In this document: piece after piece, positions 1 through 9,559 of the stretch
Layout of the letters: every line of letters begins with the position of its first letter
How positions within the stretch are numbered: position 1 is the first letter of the stretch
The notes under the pieces: model-generated
What the model saw: only the letters and a program-made list of their open reading frames with translations
Databases searched by the model: none
Told to the model about the DNA's origin: nothing
Program-made: the position numbers and the translations under genes
DNA from: Hyphomicrobiales bacterium
GTDB lineage: Bacteria > Pseudomonadota > Alphaproteobacteria > Rhizobiales > Devosiaceae
NCBI GenBank assembly: GCA_004144345.1
Contig: SEEL01000008.1
Coordinates: 62,001-126,000 of the forward strand
Length of the DNA stretch: 64,000 nt
Direction: 5' to 3'

Positions 1-1535
1 CGGTGAACGCCAAGCAGCCGACCGGCGCGGTGGAAGTGTTCATCCGCGAGATGACGGTGCTGGGCGAGGCCAAGGAACTGCCGCTGCCGGTGTTCGGCGA
101 GCCCGATTATCCGGAAGAGCTGCGGCTCAAGTATCGTTTCCTCGACCTCCGCCGCGAGACGCTGCACGCCAACATCGTCAAGCGCACCAAGATCATCGCC
201 GCGATGCGCCAGAAGATGAACGGCGCCGGCTTTGCCGAATACTCGACGCCGATCCTGACGGCCTCGTCGCCGGAAGGCGCACGCGACTTCCTCGTGCCGA
301 GCCGTATCCATCCGGGCACTTTCTTCGCGCTGCCGCAGGCACCGCAGCAGTACAAGCAGCTGCTGATGGTGGCGGGCTTCGACCGCTATTTCCAGATCGC
401 GCCGTGCTTCCGTGACGAAGATCCGCGCCTCGACCGCCTGCCGGGCGAGTTCTACCAGCTCGACCTCGAGATGAGCTTCGTCACGCAGGAAGACATCTGG
501 GGTACGGTGGAGCCGGTGATGATCTCGATCTTCGAGGAATTCGCGGACGGCAAGCCGGTGACCAAGGAATGGCCGCGCATCCCGTACGACACGGCGATCC
601 GCAAATATGGTTCGGACAAGCCGGACCTGCGCAACCCGATCGAGATGCAGGCCGTGACGGCGCATTTCGCCGGTTCGGGCTTCAAGGTGTTCGCGGGCCA
701 GATCGCCAGCGACGAGAAGACCGAGGTCTGGGCGATTCCCGCCAAGACCGGCGGCAGCCGCGCCTTCTGCGACCGCATGAATGGCTGGGCGCAGTCGGAG
801 GGCCAGCCGGGCCTCGCGTATATCTTCTGGCGCACCGAGAACGGCGCGCTCGAAGGCGCGGGGCCGGTGGCCAAGAACATCGGACCGGAGCGCACCGAGG
901 CGATCCGCCAGCAGTTGGGTCTCGGCGAGGGTGATGCCGTGTTCTTCGTGCTCGGCCGTCCCGAAAAAATGTACAAGTTCGCTGGCCAGGCGCGCACCAA
1001 GGTGGGCACCGAGCTCAACCTCGTCGATACCGAGCGCTTCGAGCTCTGCTGGATCGTCGACTTCCCGTTCTACGAGTGGAGCGAGGAAGAAAAGCGCGTC
1101 GACTTCGCCCACAACCCGTTCTCGATGCCGCAGGGCGGCCGCGAGGCGCTGGAGTCGCAGGATCCGCTGACCATCAAGGCGTACCAGTACGACGCAGTCT
1201 GCAACGGTTTTGAGATCGCCTCAGGCTCGATCCGTAACCAGGAGCCGGAGACGATGGTGAAAGCCTTCGAACTCACCGGCAAGTCGCGGGCCGAGGTCGA
1301 AGAGCAGTTCGGTGGCCTTTACCGGGCGTTCCAGTACGGCGCTCCGCCGCATGGTGGCGCTGCCTTTGGTATCGACCGCGTGGTGATGCTGCTGTGTGGC
1401 GCGGAGAACCTCCGCGAGATCACGCTGTTCCCGATGAACCAGCAGGCGCAGGACCTGCTGATGGGCGCGCCAAGCGCTGCCTCGGCCAAGCAGCTGCGCG
1501 AACTGCACCTGCGCCTGAACGTCCAGGAAAAATGA
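1..1535 (+). CDS. aspS: Aspartate--tRNA ligase (C-terminal 510 residues; 5' end cut by window edge)
   Basis: Charges tRNA-Asp with aspartate in the cytoplasm; many alphaproteobacterial enzymes also mischarge tRNA-Asn. The reading frame is open from the first base, so the upstream part of the OB-fold anticodon-binding domain lies outside the window. Class II motif 2 is visible as [10 protein letters not shown] and motif 3 as [18 protein letters not shown], with the bacterial-type insertion domain between them. Full-length bacterial AspRS is about 590 residues, so roughly 80 are missing. Its TGA stop overlaps an ATG (ATGA at 1532-1535) that has an AGGA ribosome-binding site, suggesting translational coupling to the next small gene. 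The family call is very secure; aspartate versus dual specificity cannot be settled here. Confidence 0.97.
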   Translation, partial: VNAKQPTGAVEVFIREMTVLGEAKELPLPVFGEPDYPEELRLKYRFLDLRRETLHANIVKRTKIIAAMRQKMNGAGFAEYSTPILTASSPEGARDFLVPSRIHPGTFFALPQAPQQYKQLLMVAGFDRYFQIAPCFRDEDPRLDRLPGEFYQLDLEMSFVTQEDIWGTVEPVMISIFEEFADGKPVTKEWPRIPYDTAIRKYGSDKPDLRNPIEMQAVTAHFAGSGFKVFAGQIASDEKTEVWAIPAKTGGSRAFCDRMNGWAQSEGQPGLAYIFWRTENGALEGAGPVAKNIGPERTEAIRQQLGLGEGDAVFFVLGRPEKMYKFAGQARTKVGTELNLVDTERFELCWIVDFPFYEWSEEEKRVDFAHNPFSMPQGGREALESQDPLTIKAYQYDAVCNGFEIASGSIRNQEPETMVKAFELTGKSRAEVEEQFGGLYRAFQYGAPPHGGAAFGIDRVVMLLCGAENLREITLFPMNQQAQDLLMGAPSAASAKQLRELHLRLNVQEK

Positions 1536-1620
1536 AACGTGTCCGCTACGTCAGGTTGTCGTAGCGGAGATCGACCACAGCTCCGAGCACCGGCAGGGTC
1601 TGATCCATGCGCTTGAGCGC

Positions 1621-1929
1621 ATGGCGGGCCGGGGCCGGTTGAGCGACGGGGATGCGGCTCGCGCCAGGGCCGCCTTCGCCTTGTTCAACAAGCACCTGCC
1701 GGTACCGGACCGCCTCTCGCGCAGCGCCAAGGCCCATCCGCAGGGGGTGGCCCTGAGTTGGTTCAAGGACCACGCGGTCGAGCCCATTGCGCAGATGCGC
1801 AACATCGCGTCGATCCTGGAGGCGTACGGTACCAGTACCGAAATGATCTGGACCGAGCGGCCGGGATACATCGTGTACGAAGGTGCGTTCCAGATTGCCG
1901 CCGAGCCCTTCGCGGATACGCCGACTTAG
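1621..1929 (+). CDS. Small conserved-looking hypothetical protein, probably frameshifted near its start
   Basis: I do not recognise a family. The product from the ATG at 1621 is 102 residues with a plausible amphipathic start and a well-formed C-terminal half (WFKDHAVEPIAQMRNI, then TEMIWTERPGYIVYEG). The same frame is open upstream to about 1534 and encodes protein-like sequence (VVVAEIDHSSEHRQGL) but has no ATG, GTG or TTG there. In another frame an ATG at 1532 overlaps the aspS stop, follows an AGGA ribosome-binding site and reads ten codons ([10 protein letters not shown]) before a stop. A -1 shift near 1553-1560 would join the two into about 130 residues. A sequencing error, a recent mutation or a true start at 1621 are all possible. 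Confidence 0.55.
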   Translation: MAGRGRLSDGDAARARAAFALFNKHLPVPDRLSRSAKAHPQGVALSWFKDHAVEPIAQMRNIASILEAYGTSTEMIWTERPGYIVYEGAFQIAAEPFADTPT

Positions 1930-1947
1930 GTGGGTGGTTAACGAACA

Positions 1948-1962
1948 TTAACCATCGCTTAA
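1948..1962 (+). promoter_or_regulatory. CtrA-like TTAA-N7-TTAA motif upstream of the EAL gene
   Basis: TTAA at 1948 and TTAA at 1959 are separated by exactly 7 bases, and a further TTAA stands at 1938. The alphaproteobacterial cell-cycle regulator CtrA recognises TTAA-N7-TTAA(C). The motif lies about 50 bp before the start of the c-di-GMP phosphodiesterase gene. This is a motif match only; AT-rich tetramers also occur by chance. Confidence 0.3.
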
Positions 1963-2012
1963 GGCCCGGCCGATAACCCTAGTGCAATCTGGGGGAGTCG
2001 GGCCTTGGCGGC

Positions 2013-3623
2013 GTGAAGTCGAAGTATTCGCACGTTCTGACGCTGATCGCGGCCATCCTGGCATTTGTGCCAGTGATGGGCGTCGACTGGCTGCTGGACA
2101 ATTATGTGCGGATGCGCGAACGCGTGACGCTGCAGCAATCGCTCGACGCGATTGCCGAGCGCATCGAGAGCGGCGCGCGCGATGGCATCGGCTCGCTCCG
2201 CACCATCCTCGCCGACAGCCCATCGCTCTGCACGCCAACGTTTATCTCCAATGTTCACAAGGAGATGCAGCAGAGTCTTTATCTAAAGCAGGTGGTCGTC
2301 GAGAACCCGGACGGGGTGCAATATTGCGACGCCTTCGGGTCGATGGTCGCCTTTTCTCCAATCTCGGGAAATCTCGCCATTCCCGGCCACACCGAGACGG
2401 TGAGCGTGGGTACGCTGGGCAATCTGTCGACGCCGGTGATGAAAATCACCCAGGCCTTTGGCGAGACCCGGCGGGTCTCCGCCTTCGTGCCCATGGTGTC
2501 CAGCACGACCCAGAGCCTCCTCAGCCGCTTCAAGCCGACCGCCATGGTGCGCGTGTCGCTGACCAATGGCACGCCGGTGCTGGTGGCGGGCGACCCGTCA
2601 CCCTTCGACAACAGGGGCGCCGTCGAGTTCGTCGCCTCCGAAGGATTTGCCGGCGAACTGCCGATCAGGCTCGAAGCCGGCGTGCCGTTCGCGATGGTGC
2701 GGGCGGACTATGCCGACCTCGACGTGAGTTTTACGATCATCGCCTGCATCATGAGCGGCGCGTTCCTCGTGCTGGCCCTGCAATATGTGCGGCGCAGCAA
2801 ACTGCCGGCCTTCGACCTCGAACGGGCGATCGCCGCAGGGGAGCTGAAGCCGTATTACCAGCCGGTGATCAACCTCAAGACCGGACGTCTCGCGGGCTGC
2901 GAGATGCTCTGCCGCTGGGAAAAGAAGAACGGTGAGGTCGTCATGCCCGGCGCCTTCATCGAATATGCCGAGATCACCGGCCTCGCCATTCCGATGACGC
3001 TGAGCCTGATGCAGCAGGTGCGCACGGACCTCGCGGACATCTGCATCGAGATGCCGGACATAAAGATCTCGATAAATCTGTTCGAGGGGCATTTCCGCGA
3101 TTCCTCGATCGTCGAGGACGTACAGGCGATCTTTGGCGGCTCGTCGATCGCCTTCCGGCAATTGGTGTTCGAACTGACGGAACGCGCGCCGATCGGCAAT
3201 TCGACGACAGCGCAGTCGGTGATCGCCGGCTTCCACAAGCTGGGCGTCCGGCTGGCCATGGACGATGTCGGCACGGGGCATTCGAACCTCGCCTACATGC
3301 AGACGCTGGGGGTCGACGTCATCAAGATCGACAAGATCTTCGTCGACATGATCAAGTCCGACACCCAGGCGGTGCCGGTGTTGGACGGGCTAATCTCGAT
3401 GTGCCGGGATCTGGGCACCGAAATCATCGCCGAGGGCGTCGAAACCGAGGCGCAGGCGCTCTACCTGCGCGCCCGGGGTGTGGTGATGGCCCAGGGCTAC
3501 CTGTTTGCCCCCGCCATGAAGGTTGCGGCGTTCAAGGAACTGGCCCGTGCCCTCAATGGCACGCCCCAGACGACCCCGCTTGCTGCCCCGCTCAGCGCCG
3601 TTACGGCGGAGGCGGCCGCCTAA
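2013..3623 (+). CDS. Membrane-anchored EAL-domain c-di-GMP phosphodiesterase with CSS-like periplasmic sensor
   Basis: Predicted to hydrolyse cyclic-di-GMP to pGpG at the inner membrane. The 536-residue protein has a first transmembrane helix at about 8-28, a periplasmic segment at about 30-235 with two cysteines (C73 and C105) placed as in CSS-motif sensors, a second helix at about 238-258, and a cytoplasmic EAL domain at about 268-520. Catalytic signatures are present although the EAL triplet reads EML: NLFEGHF, ELTER, DDVGTGHSNL and EGVETEAQ. In enterobacterial CSS-EAL proteins the cysteine pair is a disulfide redox switch that controls activity; applying that here is inference. The start is a GTG at 2013 with no strong ribosome-binding site. 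It is a monocistronic-looking gene between aspS and maeB. Confidence 0.88.
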   Translation: MKSKYSHVLTLIAAILAFVPVMGVDWLLDNYVRMRERVTLQQSLDAIAERIESGARDGIGSLRTILADSPSLCTPTFISNVHKEMQQSLYLKQVVVENPDGVQYCDAFGSMVAFSPISGNLAIPGHTETVSVGTLGNLSTPVMKITQAFGETRRVSAFVPMVSSTTQSLLSRFKPTAMVRVSLTNGTPVLVAGDPSPFDNRGAVEFVASEGFAGELPIRLEAGVPFAMVRADYADLDVSFTIIACIMSGAFLVLALQYVRRSKLPAFDLERAIAAGELKPYYQPVINLKTGRLAGCEMLCRWEKKNGEVVMPGAFIEYAEITGLAIPMTLSLMQQVRTDLADICIEMPDIKISINLFEGHFRDSSIVEDVQAIFGGSSIAFRQLVFELTERAPIGNSTTAQSVIAGFHKLGVRLAMDDVGTGHSNLAYMQTLGVDVIKIDKIFVDMIKSDTQAVPVLDGLISMCRDLGTEIIAEGVETEAQALYLRARGVVMAQGYLFAPAMKVAAFKELARALNGTPQTTPLAAPLSAVTAEAAA

Positions 3624-3683
3624 CTCGGACTTTCCTTGCCCGCGGTTTAGTGGCACCAAGCGCAGAAATCGGTGAGGGACCCC

Positions 3684-5978
3684 ATGTCGTCGGATGTGAA
3701 CGAGCAGCTGAAGGCGCGGCGCGAGGCGGCGCTGCATTTCCACGAGTTCCCCAAACCCGGAAAGCTGGAAATCCAGGCGACCAAGCCGCTCGGCAACCAG
3801 CGCGACTTGGCCTTGGCCTATTCCCCCGGCGTGGCGGCGCCCTGCGAGGCGATCGCCGAGGACCCCGAGACCGTGAGCCGGTACACCTCGCGTGGCAACC
3901 TCGTGGGCGTAATCTCGAACGGCACGGCGGTGCTCGGCCTTGGCGCGATCGGCGCGCTCGCGTCGAAACCGGTGATGGAGGGCAAGGCCGTGCTCTTCAA
4001 GAAATTCGCCGGCATCGACGTGTTCGACATCGAGATCGAGGAACGCGACCCGAAGAAGTTCATCGAAGTGGTCGCGCCGCTCTGGCCGACCTTCGGCGGC
4101 ATCAATCTCGAAGACATCAAGGCGCCCGAATGCTTCGAGATCGAAGAAGCGCTGCGTGAGCGCATGCCGATCCCGGTGTTCCACGACGACCAGCATGGCA
4201 CGGCAATCATCGTTGGCGCGGCGGTGTTGAACGGGCTCGAGCTGAGCGGCAAGAAGATCGGCGATGTAAAGATCTGCGCCAGCGGGGCAGGGGCGGCGGC
4301 TATCGCGTGCCTCAACATCCTGATCGCGCTCGGCGCCAAGCTCGAGAATATCTGGGTGGCCGACAAGGACGGGTTGCTCACGTACCGGCGCAATGATGTG
4401 AACGACAAATGGCGCGGAAAATTCTGCCGCCATGACAGCGAGGCGACAAGCCTTGCCGAGGTGATTGAGGGTGCCGACATCTTCCTCGGGCTCTCGGGTG
4501 CCGGCGCGCTGAAGCCGGAGATGCTCAGGCAGATGGCGCCCAACCCGCTGGTCCTGGCGCTGGCCAACCCGAACCCCGAGATCATGCCCGAAGAGGCGAA
4601 GGCCATTCGACCGGACGCGATGGTCTGCACCGGGCGCAGCGACTACCCGAACCAGGTGAACAACGTTCTATGCTTCCCCTTCATCTTCCGCGGGGCGCTC
4701 GACGTCGGCGCGACGCAGATCAATGAAGAGATGAAGTTGGCGGCGGCGCAGGCGATCGCCAAGTTGGCGCATGATCCGGGGCTTGAAGTGTCGCAGACGG
4801 GTCAGCCGGCGATCTATGGCCCCGACCACATTATCCCAAATCCGTTTGACCAGCGGCTGATCCTGCGGATCGCGCCTGCGGTAGCGAGGGCGGCGATGGC
4901 GACGGGCGTGGCCAAGCGGCCGATCACCGATTTCGACGCCTATCACGACAGCCTCAACCGCTTCGTATTCCGCTCCGGCCTCGTGATGAAGCCGATCATC
5001 GATCGTGCTCATGGAAAGAACAAGCGCATCGTCTTCGCCGAGGGTGAGGATGAGCGCGTGCTGCGTGCCGCCCAGGTGCTGATCGAGGAAGGCATTGCCC
5101 GCCCGATCCTGATCGGCCGCCCGCAGGTTCTCGAGAGCCGGGTGCGCCGGTTCGGGCTCAACCTCAACATCGAGCGCGATGTCGAGGTGGTGAACCCCGA
5201 GGACGATCCGCGCTATCGCGACTATGTAGCGCTGTTCCACTCGCTCGTGGGCCGCAGCGGCGTGACGCCGGACACGGCGCGGACGATCGTGCGTACCAAT
5301 ACCACGACGATCGCCGCGCTAGCGGTGAAGCGCGGCGATGCCGACGCGATGCTGTGCGGGCTCGAAGGGCGCTATATCAAGCATGTGCGCGACATCCGCT
5401 CGGTGCTGGGAGTGCAGGACGGGGTGACGGACGTTTCGGCGTTGAGCATGCTGATCATGCAGCGTGGCGCGTTCTTCCTCACCGATACCTATGTGAACAT
5501 CGACCCGTCGGCCGACGAGATCGTCTCCATCGCGCTCCAGGCACGCAGCCATCTGAAGCGTTTCAACATCGAAGCGCGCACAGCGCTGCTAAGCTACTCG
5601 AACTTCGGGTCGCGCGACGGTGAGACGGCGTACAAGATGCGCGAGGTCTATCGCAAACTCAAAGCCATCGCGCCGGACATGATCGTTGAAGGCGAGATGC
5701 AGGGCGATCTGGCGCTTAACGAGGAACTGCGCACGCGCTACATCCCCGACACGGTGCTGAAGGGCGAGGCCAATCTGCTGGTCTTCCCGAACCTCGAAGC
5801 GGCGAACCTCTCGATGACGCTGCTCAAGGAAATGACCAACGCCCTGGCGGTGGGACCGATCCTGATGGGACCGCGGCAACCGGCGCATATCCTTGCCCCC
5901 TCGAGCACGAGCCGTGGTATCGTCAACATGGCGGCCATTGCCGCCAGCGAGGCGATCTCGCTCGAAGCAGAGGCCTGA
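3684..5978 (+). CDS. maeB: NADP-dependent malic enzyme with C-terminal phosphotransacetylase-like domain
   Basis: Oxidatively decarboxylates malate to pyruvate, making NADPH, in the cytoplasm. The 764-residue protein has the malic-enzyme N-terminal domain ([12 protein letters not shown], then the Tyr/Lys catalytic region), an NAD(P)-binding domain with [12 protein letters not shown], and from about residue 430 a phosphotransacetylase-type domain ([16 protein letters not shown]). In characterised MaeB enzymes the latter does not transfer phosphate but senses acetyl-CoA as an inhibitor. I prefer the ATG at 3684 over the upstream GTG at 3672 because GAGG at 3675 is correctly spaced for it. Two small genes follow with 2-bp and overlapping junctions, so they are probably co-transcribed. 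Confidence 0.95.
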   Translation: MSSDVNEQLKARREAALHFHEFPKPGKLEIQATKPLGNQRDLALAYSPGVAAPCEAIAEDPETVSRYTSRGNLVGVISNGTAVLGLGAIGALASKPVMEGKAVLFKKFAGIDVFDIEIEERDPKKFIEVVAPLWPTFGGINLEDIKAPECFEIEEALRERMPIPVFHDDQHGTAIIVGAAVLNGLELSGKKIGDVKICASGAGAAAIACLNILIALGAKLENIWVADKDGLLTYRRNDVNDKWRGKFCRHDSEATSLAEVIEGADIFLGLSGAGALKPEMLRQMAPNPLVLALANPNPEIMPEEAKAIRPDAMVCTGRSDYPNQVNNVLCFPFIFRGALDVGATQINEEMKLAAAQAIAKLAHDPGLEVSQTGQPAIYGPDHIIPNPFDQRLILRIAPAVARAAMATGVAKRPITDFDAYHDSLNRFVFRSGLVMKPIIDRAHGKNKRIVFAEGEDERVLRAAQVLIEEGIARPILIGRPQVLESRVRRFGLNLNIERDVEVVNPEDDPRYRDYVALFHSLVGRSGVTPDTARTIVRTNTTTIAALAVKRGDADAMLCGLEGRYIKHVRDIRSVLGVQDGVTDVSALSMLIMQRGAFFLTDTYVNIDPSADEIVSIALQARSHLKRFNIEARTALLSYSNFGSRDGETAYKMREVYRKLKAIAPDMIVEGEMQGDLALNEELRTRYIPDTVLKGEANLLVFPNLEAANLSMTLLKEMTNALAVGPILMGPRQPAHILAPSSTSRGIVNMAAIAASEAISLEAEA

Positions 5979-5980
5979 CC

Positions 5981-6274
5981 ATGATCCGCCACTCCGTCAT
6001 CTTCACCCTCGTGCACCCGCACGGCTCGCCGGAGGAGCAGGCCTTCCTGCGCGATGCGCGGATCGCGCTCGAGGACATTCCGGGCGTCAGGCAGTTCGAG
6101 CAATTGCGCCAGGTGAGCAAGAAGAACGACTACCGCTTCGGCTTCTCGATGGAGTTCGCCGACCAGCGCGCCTATGACGGGTATGACAGCCATCCCAAGC
6201 ATGTCGACTTCGTACAGAACCGCTGGAACCACGAAGTCGAGCGGTTCCTCGAAATCGACTACGAGCGGCTGTGA
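5981..6274 (+). CDS. Dabb-family (stress-responsive alpha/beta-barrel) protein
   Basis: A 97-residue protein with the Dabb fold signature: an N-terminal IRHSVIFTL beta strand, a central helix, and a C-terminal HVDFVQNRW-type segment containing the conserved His. Dabb proteins form small ferredoxin-like dimers; plant members are stress-induced and some fungal and plant members act as cyclases, but bacterial roles are largely unknown. It starts 2 bp after maeB and overlaps the following kinase-like gene by 4 bp, so it sits inside a maeB operon. No signal peptide or membrane segment is seen. The family assignment is good; the role is unknown. Confidence 0.85.
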   Translation: MIRHSVIFTLVHPHGSPEEQAFLRDARIALEDIPGVRQFEQLRQVSKKNDYRFGFSMEFADQRAYDGYDSHPKHVDFVQNRWNHEVERFLEIDYERL

Positions 6275-7197
6275 CCGATTTCGCGGCCGAGGCGTGCCGC
6301 ATTGCGGCCGCCGTCCTCGCGCGCGAGGTGACTGGCGCGAGGCGCTTCACGACGGGGCTGCAGCATTTCGTCTATGAAGTGTCGTTGAGCGATGGCACCG
6401 CCGTGGTGATGCGGATGACGCAACCCGAGCATCGCAGCCTCGCGCGCAATGCGTTGCGCCTTTCGAGCACTCTACGACCGCTTGGCGTGCCTTTGCCCGA
6501 GGTTATCGCTGCCGACGTAGACGCGGCACATCCGTGGATGATGCTCGAACGGCTCGCAGGCACCGACCTTGGTGCTGTTGTGAGCGAGCTGGGCGACGCG
6601 CAACTGCGCTCGATCGCGGCGGGCGTCGCTGCTGCGCAACACGCCGTGGCGCGGACTGAGACGCGCGGCCGATACGGCTACGCGCCGAGTGCGGAGACCG
6701 CACCGTTTGCGAGCTGGGCGGAGGTCGTTGCCGCCCATATCGAGCGATCGCGCTTGCGTATCGCAGCAGCCGGTCTGTTTGATCTGTCGTTGGTCGAGGC
6801 GTTGCAGGTGCAGCTTGATGCGAGGCGCGCTGAACTGGACGACGTCGTGGCGACGCCGTTCCTCCACGATACGACGACCAAGAACGTGATTGTCGCGGAT
6901 GGGCGGCTGTCGGGCATCGTCGATGTCGACGATCTCTGCTTCGGCGATCCGCGCTATGTGGCGGCGCTTACCCGTGTAGCGCTTACCAGCCATGGCGTGT
7001 CGCCTGCCTATTCCGAATATCTCATGGAGGCGGCCGGGTGGCCTGAGGACGGGCTGTTCAGGCTCTACGTCGCGGCCTTCCTGCTCGACTTCATGAGCGA
7101 GCATGGGCAGCGCTTCAACGGCAACGAGTCACCTTCCTCCGCCGAGGCTCGGGATGGGCTGCGCACGCGGTTCGACACCGTCATGCGCAGCCTGTAG
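6271..7197 (+). CDS. Aminoglycoside-phosphotransferase-fold (APH/choline kinase-like) protein
   Basis: A 308-residue protein of the APH superfamily, small-molecule kinases related to choline and fructosamine kinases. The catalytic region reads HDTTTKNVIV followed by GIVDVDDLCFGDP; family members usually have HGDLHPGN and an IDW/IDFD metal-binding motif, so here the catalytic HxD is altered (HDT), while the N and the second acidic motif are kept. The start is a GTG at 6271 overlapping the Dabb stop by 4 bp. The substrate cannot be inferred, and antibiotic resistance should not be assumed. The altered HGD motif leaves open a weakly active or non-kinase role. Confidence 0.8.
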   Translation: MTDFAAEACRIAAAVLAREVTGARRFTTGLQHFVYEVSLSDGTAVVMRMTQPEHRSLARNALRLSSTLRPLGVPLPEVIAADVDAAHPWMMLERLAGTDLGAVVSELGDAQLRSIAAGVAAAQHAVARTETRGRYGYAPSAETAPFASWAEVVAAHIERSRLRIAAAGLFDLSLVEALQVQLDARRAELDDVVATPFLHDTTTKNVIVADGRLSGIVDVDDLCFGDPRYVAALTRVALTSHGVSPAYSEYLMEAAGWPEDGLFRLYVAAFLLDFMSEHGQRFNGNESPSSAEARDGLRTRFDTVMRSL

Positions 7198-8673
7198 CTA
7201 CTGGAACGCCGTTTCCGCGAAGGAACGCAGCTTGCGACTGTGCAGCTTTTCGGGCGGCTGGTCGCGCAGGATTTCCATGGCACGCAGGCCGATCAGCAGA
7301 TGCCGGCTGACCTGGGTGCGGTAGAAATCGGACGCCATGCCGGGCAGCTTCAGCTCGCCATGCAGCGGCTTATCGGAGACGCAGAGCAGCGTTCCATAGG
7401 GAACGCGGAAGCGGAAGCCATTGGCGGCGATGGTTGCCGATTCCATGTCGAGCGCGACGGCGCGCGACTGGCTGAGCTGGCGGGTGATCTCGACCTGGTC
7501 ACGTAGTTCCCAGTTCCGGTTGTCGAAGGTGGCAACCGTGCCGGTGCGCATGATGCGCTTGGTCTCGATGCCTTCGAGGTGGGTGATTTCACCCACCGCC
7601 TGCTCAAGCGCCACCTGCACTTCGGCCAGCGCCGGGATCGGCACTGTCACCGGCAGGTCGGCATCGAGCACATGGTCTTCACGGAGATAGGCATGGGCGA
7701 GGACGAAGTCGCCGAGCTCCTGCGAGTTGCGGAGGCCCGCGCAATGGCCGAGCATGATCCAGGCGTGCGGCCGCAGGACCGCGATGTGGTCGGTGATGGT
7801 CTTGGCGTTGGAGGGGCCGACGCCGATGTTGACGAAGGTGATGCCCCGGGCGCCGGCCATCTTGAGATGGTGAGCCGGCATCTGCGGGACGCGCGTCGCC
7901 GGCGTGCCGCTCGTCCCGCCACCAAGGCGGGCATTGTGGGTGATGAAATTGCCGGGCTCGACGAAGGCCTCGTAGTCCGGATGGCCGTCGGCCATGTGCT
8001 GCTTCGAGATGCGGCAGAACTCGTCGACATAGAAACCGTAGTTCGTGAAGATCACGAAGTTCTGGAAATGGTCGGGATCGGTGCCAGTGTAGTGCGACAA
8101 GCGCGCCAGCGAATAGTCGACCCGCGGCGCCGTAAAATGGGCGAGCGGGTAGGGACCACCGGGCGGTGGTACGAAGGTGCCGTTGGCGATCTCGTCGTCG
8201 GTATCCTGCAGATCCGGCACGTCGAACAGATCGCGCAGCGGGATCGGCAGCGCGTTGATGGCTTCGCCGTCGATGCGCTCGCTGGGCGACAGGGCAAAGT
8301 GCAACGGCATGCGCGTGGCGCTCTCGCCGACTTCGATGCTGCCGCCGTGATTGGCGAGGATCACCGAGAACTGCTGGATCAGATAGTCCTTGAACAGATC
8401 CGGCGCGGTGATCGTGGTGCGGTAGATGCCCGGCGTATGGAGGTAGCCATAGGCGAGGGTCGAATCCGTGCGGCCATAGCTGCGCGAGGTGACCTGCACT
8501 TCGGGGTAGAAGGCGCGCACGCGGCCCTTGGGCACGACACCCTTGCTGAGCCCGATCAGGTGCTCGCGGATGAAGTCGGCATTACGGTGGTAGAGTTCTG
8601 CCACATAGGCCCAAGCGTCTTCGGGGCTCTTGAAAGCCTTTTGCGGGGCGGGCGGCGGAGAAATGATGTCCAT
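7198..8673 (-). CDS. amn: AMP nucleosidase
   Basis: Hydrolyses AMP to adenine and ribose-5-phosphate, a purine-salvage and AMP-level control step in the cytoplasm. The 491-residue product has the family N-terminal domain (about 20-180) followed by a PNP/UDP-phosphorylase fold with NIGVGPSNAKT, AHAYLREDHVLD and the base-binding ALDMESATIAANG. Length matches E. coli Amn (about 484). I use the ATG at 8673; an alternative start 11 codons upstream (8706) exists, and neither has a strong ribosome-binding site. It is convergent with the maeB operon, directly abutting it. The gene stands alone on the minus strand with about 290 bp of non-coding DNA upstream. Confidence 0.94.
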   Translation of the reverse strand: MDIISPPPAPQKAFKSPEDAWAYVAELYHRNADFIREHLIGLSKGVVPKGRVRAFYPEVQVTSRSYGRTDSTLAYGYLHTPGIYRTTITAPDLFKDYLIQQFSVILANHGGSIEVGESATRMPLHFALSPSERIDGEAINALPIPLRDLFDVPDLQDTDDEIANGTFVPPPGGPYPLAHFTAPRVDYSLARLSHYTGTDPDHFQNFVIFTNYGFYVDEFCRISKQHMADGHPDYEAFVEPGNFITHNARLGGGTSGTPATRVPQMPAHHLKMAGARGITFVNIGVGPSNAKTITDHIAVLRPHAWIMLGHCAGLRNSQELGDFVLAHAYLREDHVLDADLPVTVPIPALAEVQVALEQAVGEITHLEGIETKRIMRTGTVATFDNRNWELRDQVEITRQLSQSRAVALDMESATIAANGFRFRVPYGTLLCVSDKPLHGELKLPGMASDFYRTQVSRHLLIGLRAMEILRDQPPEKLHSRKLRSFAETAFQ

Positions 8674-8880
8674 TCGGATCTCGTTGCATTGCCGGCAAGA
8701 AAGCACGGCGTTGCGCTGCTCTCTTATGGAATTTGCCCAGTATGAGCAATCAGGATGACAATTCGTCCATGATGATCACCAATCGGTGAAAGGACCTTTT
8801 ATTGCCCCCCTGATGGTCCATTTATTCGGTGTTCGCTGGATTTTCTGCAAACGACCCATGCACCGGTGAACCGCGAGATT

Positions 8881-8970
8881 GCCTGCCGCTGCCCCCAAGC
8901 CCTCAACAGTGCGGCAGGCGTCTCCCCAAGGGCCACAGTCCTGGAAACGGGACTGTGGCCCCTTTCATTT
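8881..8970 (+). ncRNA. Candidate small RNA or stand-alone terminator hairpins
   Basis: The gene-free stretch 8674-8964 holds two strong stem-loops in series. The first pairs 8881-8889 with 8911-8919 (GCCTGCCGC / GCGGCAGGC). The second pairs 8930-8941 with 8950-8961 (12 perfect base pairs) and is followed on the plus strand by CCTTTCATTT. The linker contains a C-rich TCTCCCC. Stem-loop, C-rich linker and terminator-like hairpin is the layout of many alphaproteobacterial trans-acting sRNAs. There is no plus-strand gene upstream that needs a terminator. No convincing promoter was found, and the second hairpin could instead end the minus-strand DUF1801 gene. Confidence 0.35.
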
Positions 8971-9393
8971 CCGGGCCGGGTAGAGGGTGCGCGCCTCGTC
9001 GATCGAGTGCTGCACCAGCTGTTCCAGCACCTTCAAATCCAGCCCATCCAATCGCTTCACATAGAGACAGCCCTTGCCCATGCGGTGCTTGCCGAGCCTG
9101 GCGAGGAGTTCTGTACGTTGCTCGGTGTCGTTCGGGCTGATGTAGATCGAAAACTCGGCCTTGCGCGGCGAGAAGCCGGCGACGCAACTGTCCCCTTCAT
9201 GGCCGGAGGCATATTTGTAGTGGTAGCTGCCGAAGCCGATGATGCTGGGCCCCCACATAAGCGGCTTTTCGCCGGTGAGGCGCTGCATCATGGCGATGAG
9301 CGTATGGCTGTCGGCGCGCTTCTGCGGGTCCTCAACCTTGGCCAGAAATTCGGTGACGGAGATTTCGGTGGGCTTGGTCTTGGTTTCGGCCAT
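8965..9393 (-). CDS. DUF1801 domain protein
   Basis: A 142-residue cytoplasmic protein with the DUF1801 (YdhG-like) pattern: MWGPSIIGFGSYHYKY in the middle and GKGCLYVKRLDGLDL near the C-terminus. The family has a small alpha/beta fold with no established biochemical role; I infer none. The ATG at 9393 is preceded by GAGG-type sequence (gaggacctccc), supporting this start over longer open sequence upstream. It is transcribed alone from the minus strand, divergent from the DUF1993 gene across about 165 bp. Confidence 0.87.
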   Translation of the reverse strand: MAETKTKPTEISVTEFLAKVEDPQKRADSHTLIAMMQRLTGEKPLMWGPSIIGFGSYHYKYASGHEGDSCVAGFSPRKAEFSIYISPNDTEQRTELLARLGKHRMGKGCLYVKRLDGLDLKVLEQLVQHSIDEARTLYPARK

Positions 9394-9559
9394 GGGAGGT
9401 CCTCTTTGGCCGATGATAGCGCGGCCCGGAGGCGAGGGCACGTGGTTGCGCAGGGCGGGGCGTTCTGGCAAACATCGTTCATCGACGATGGAGGGAGGAG
9501 TCCGAAATCGCCGGTCGCAAGGGCCCGGCCGGGCCGATTTCTCACAATGGATTTTGCCG

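Noticed and set aside
1938-1951. A second CtrA-type site upstream of the EAL gene.
   Set aside because: These two TTAA are 6 bases apart, not 7, so only the pair at 1948 and 1959 has the right spacing.
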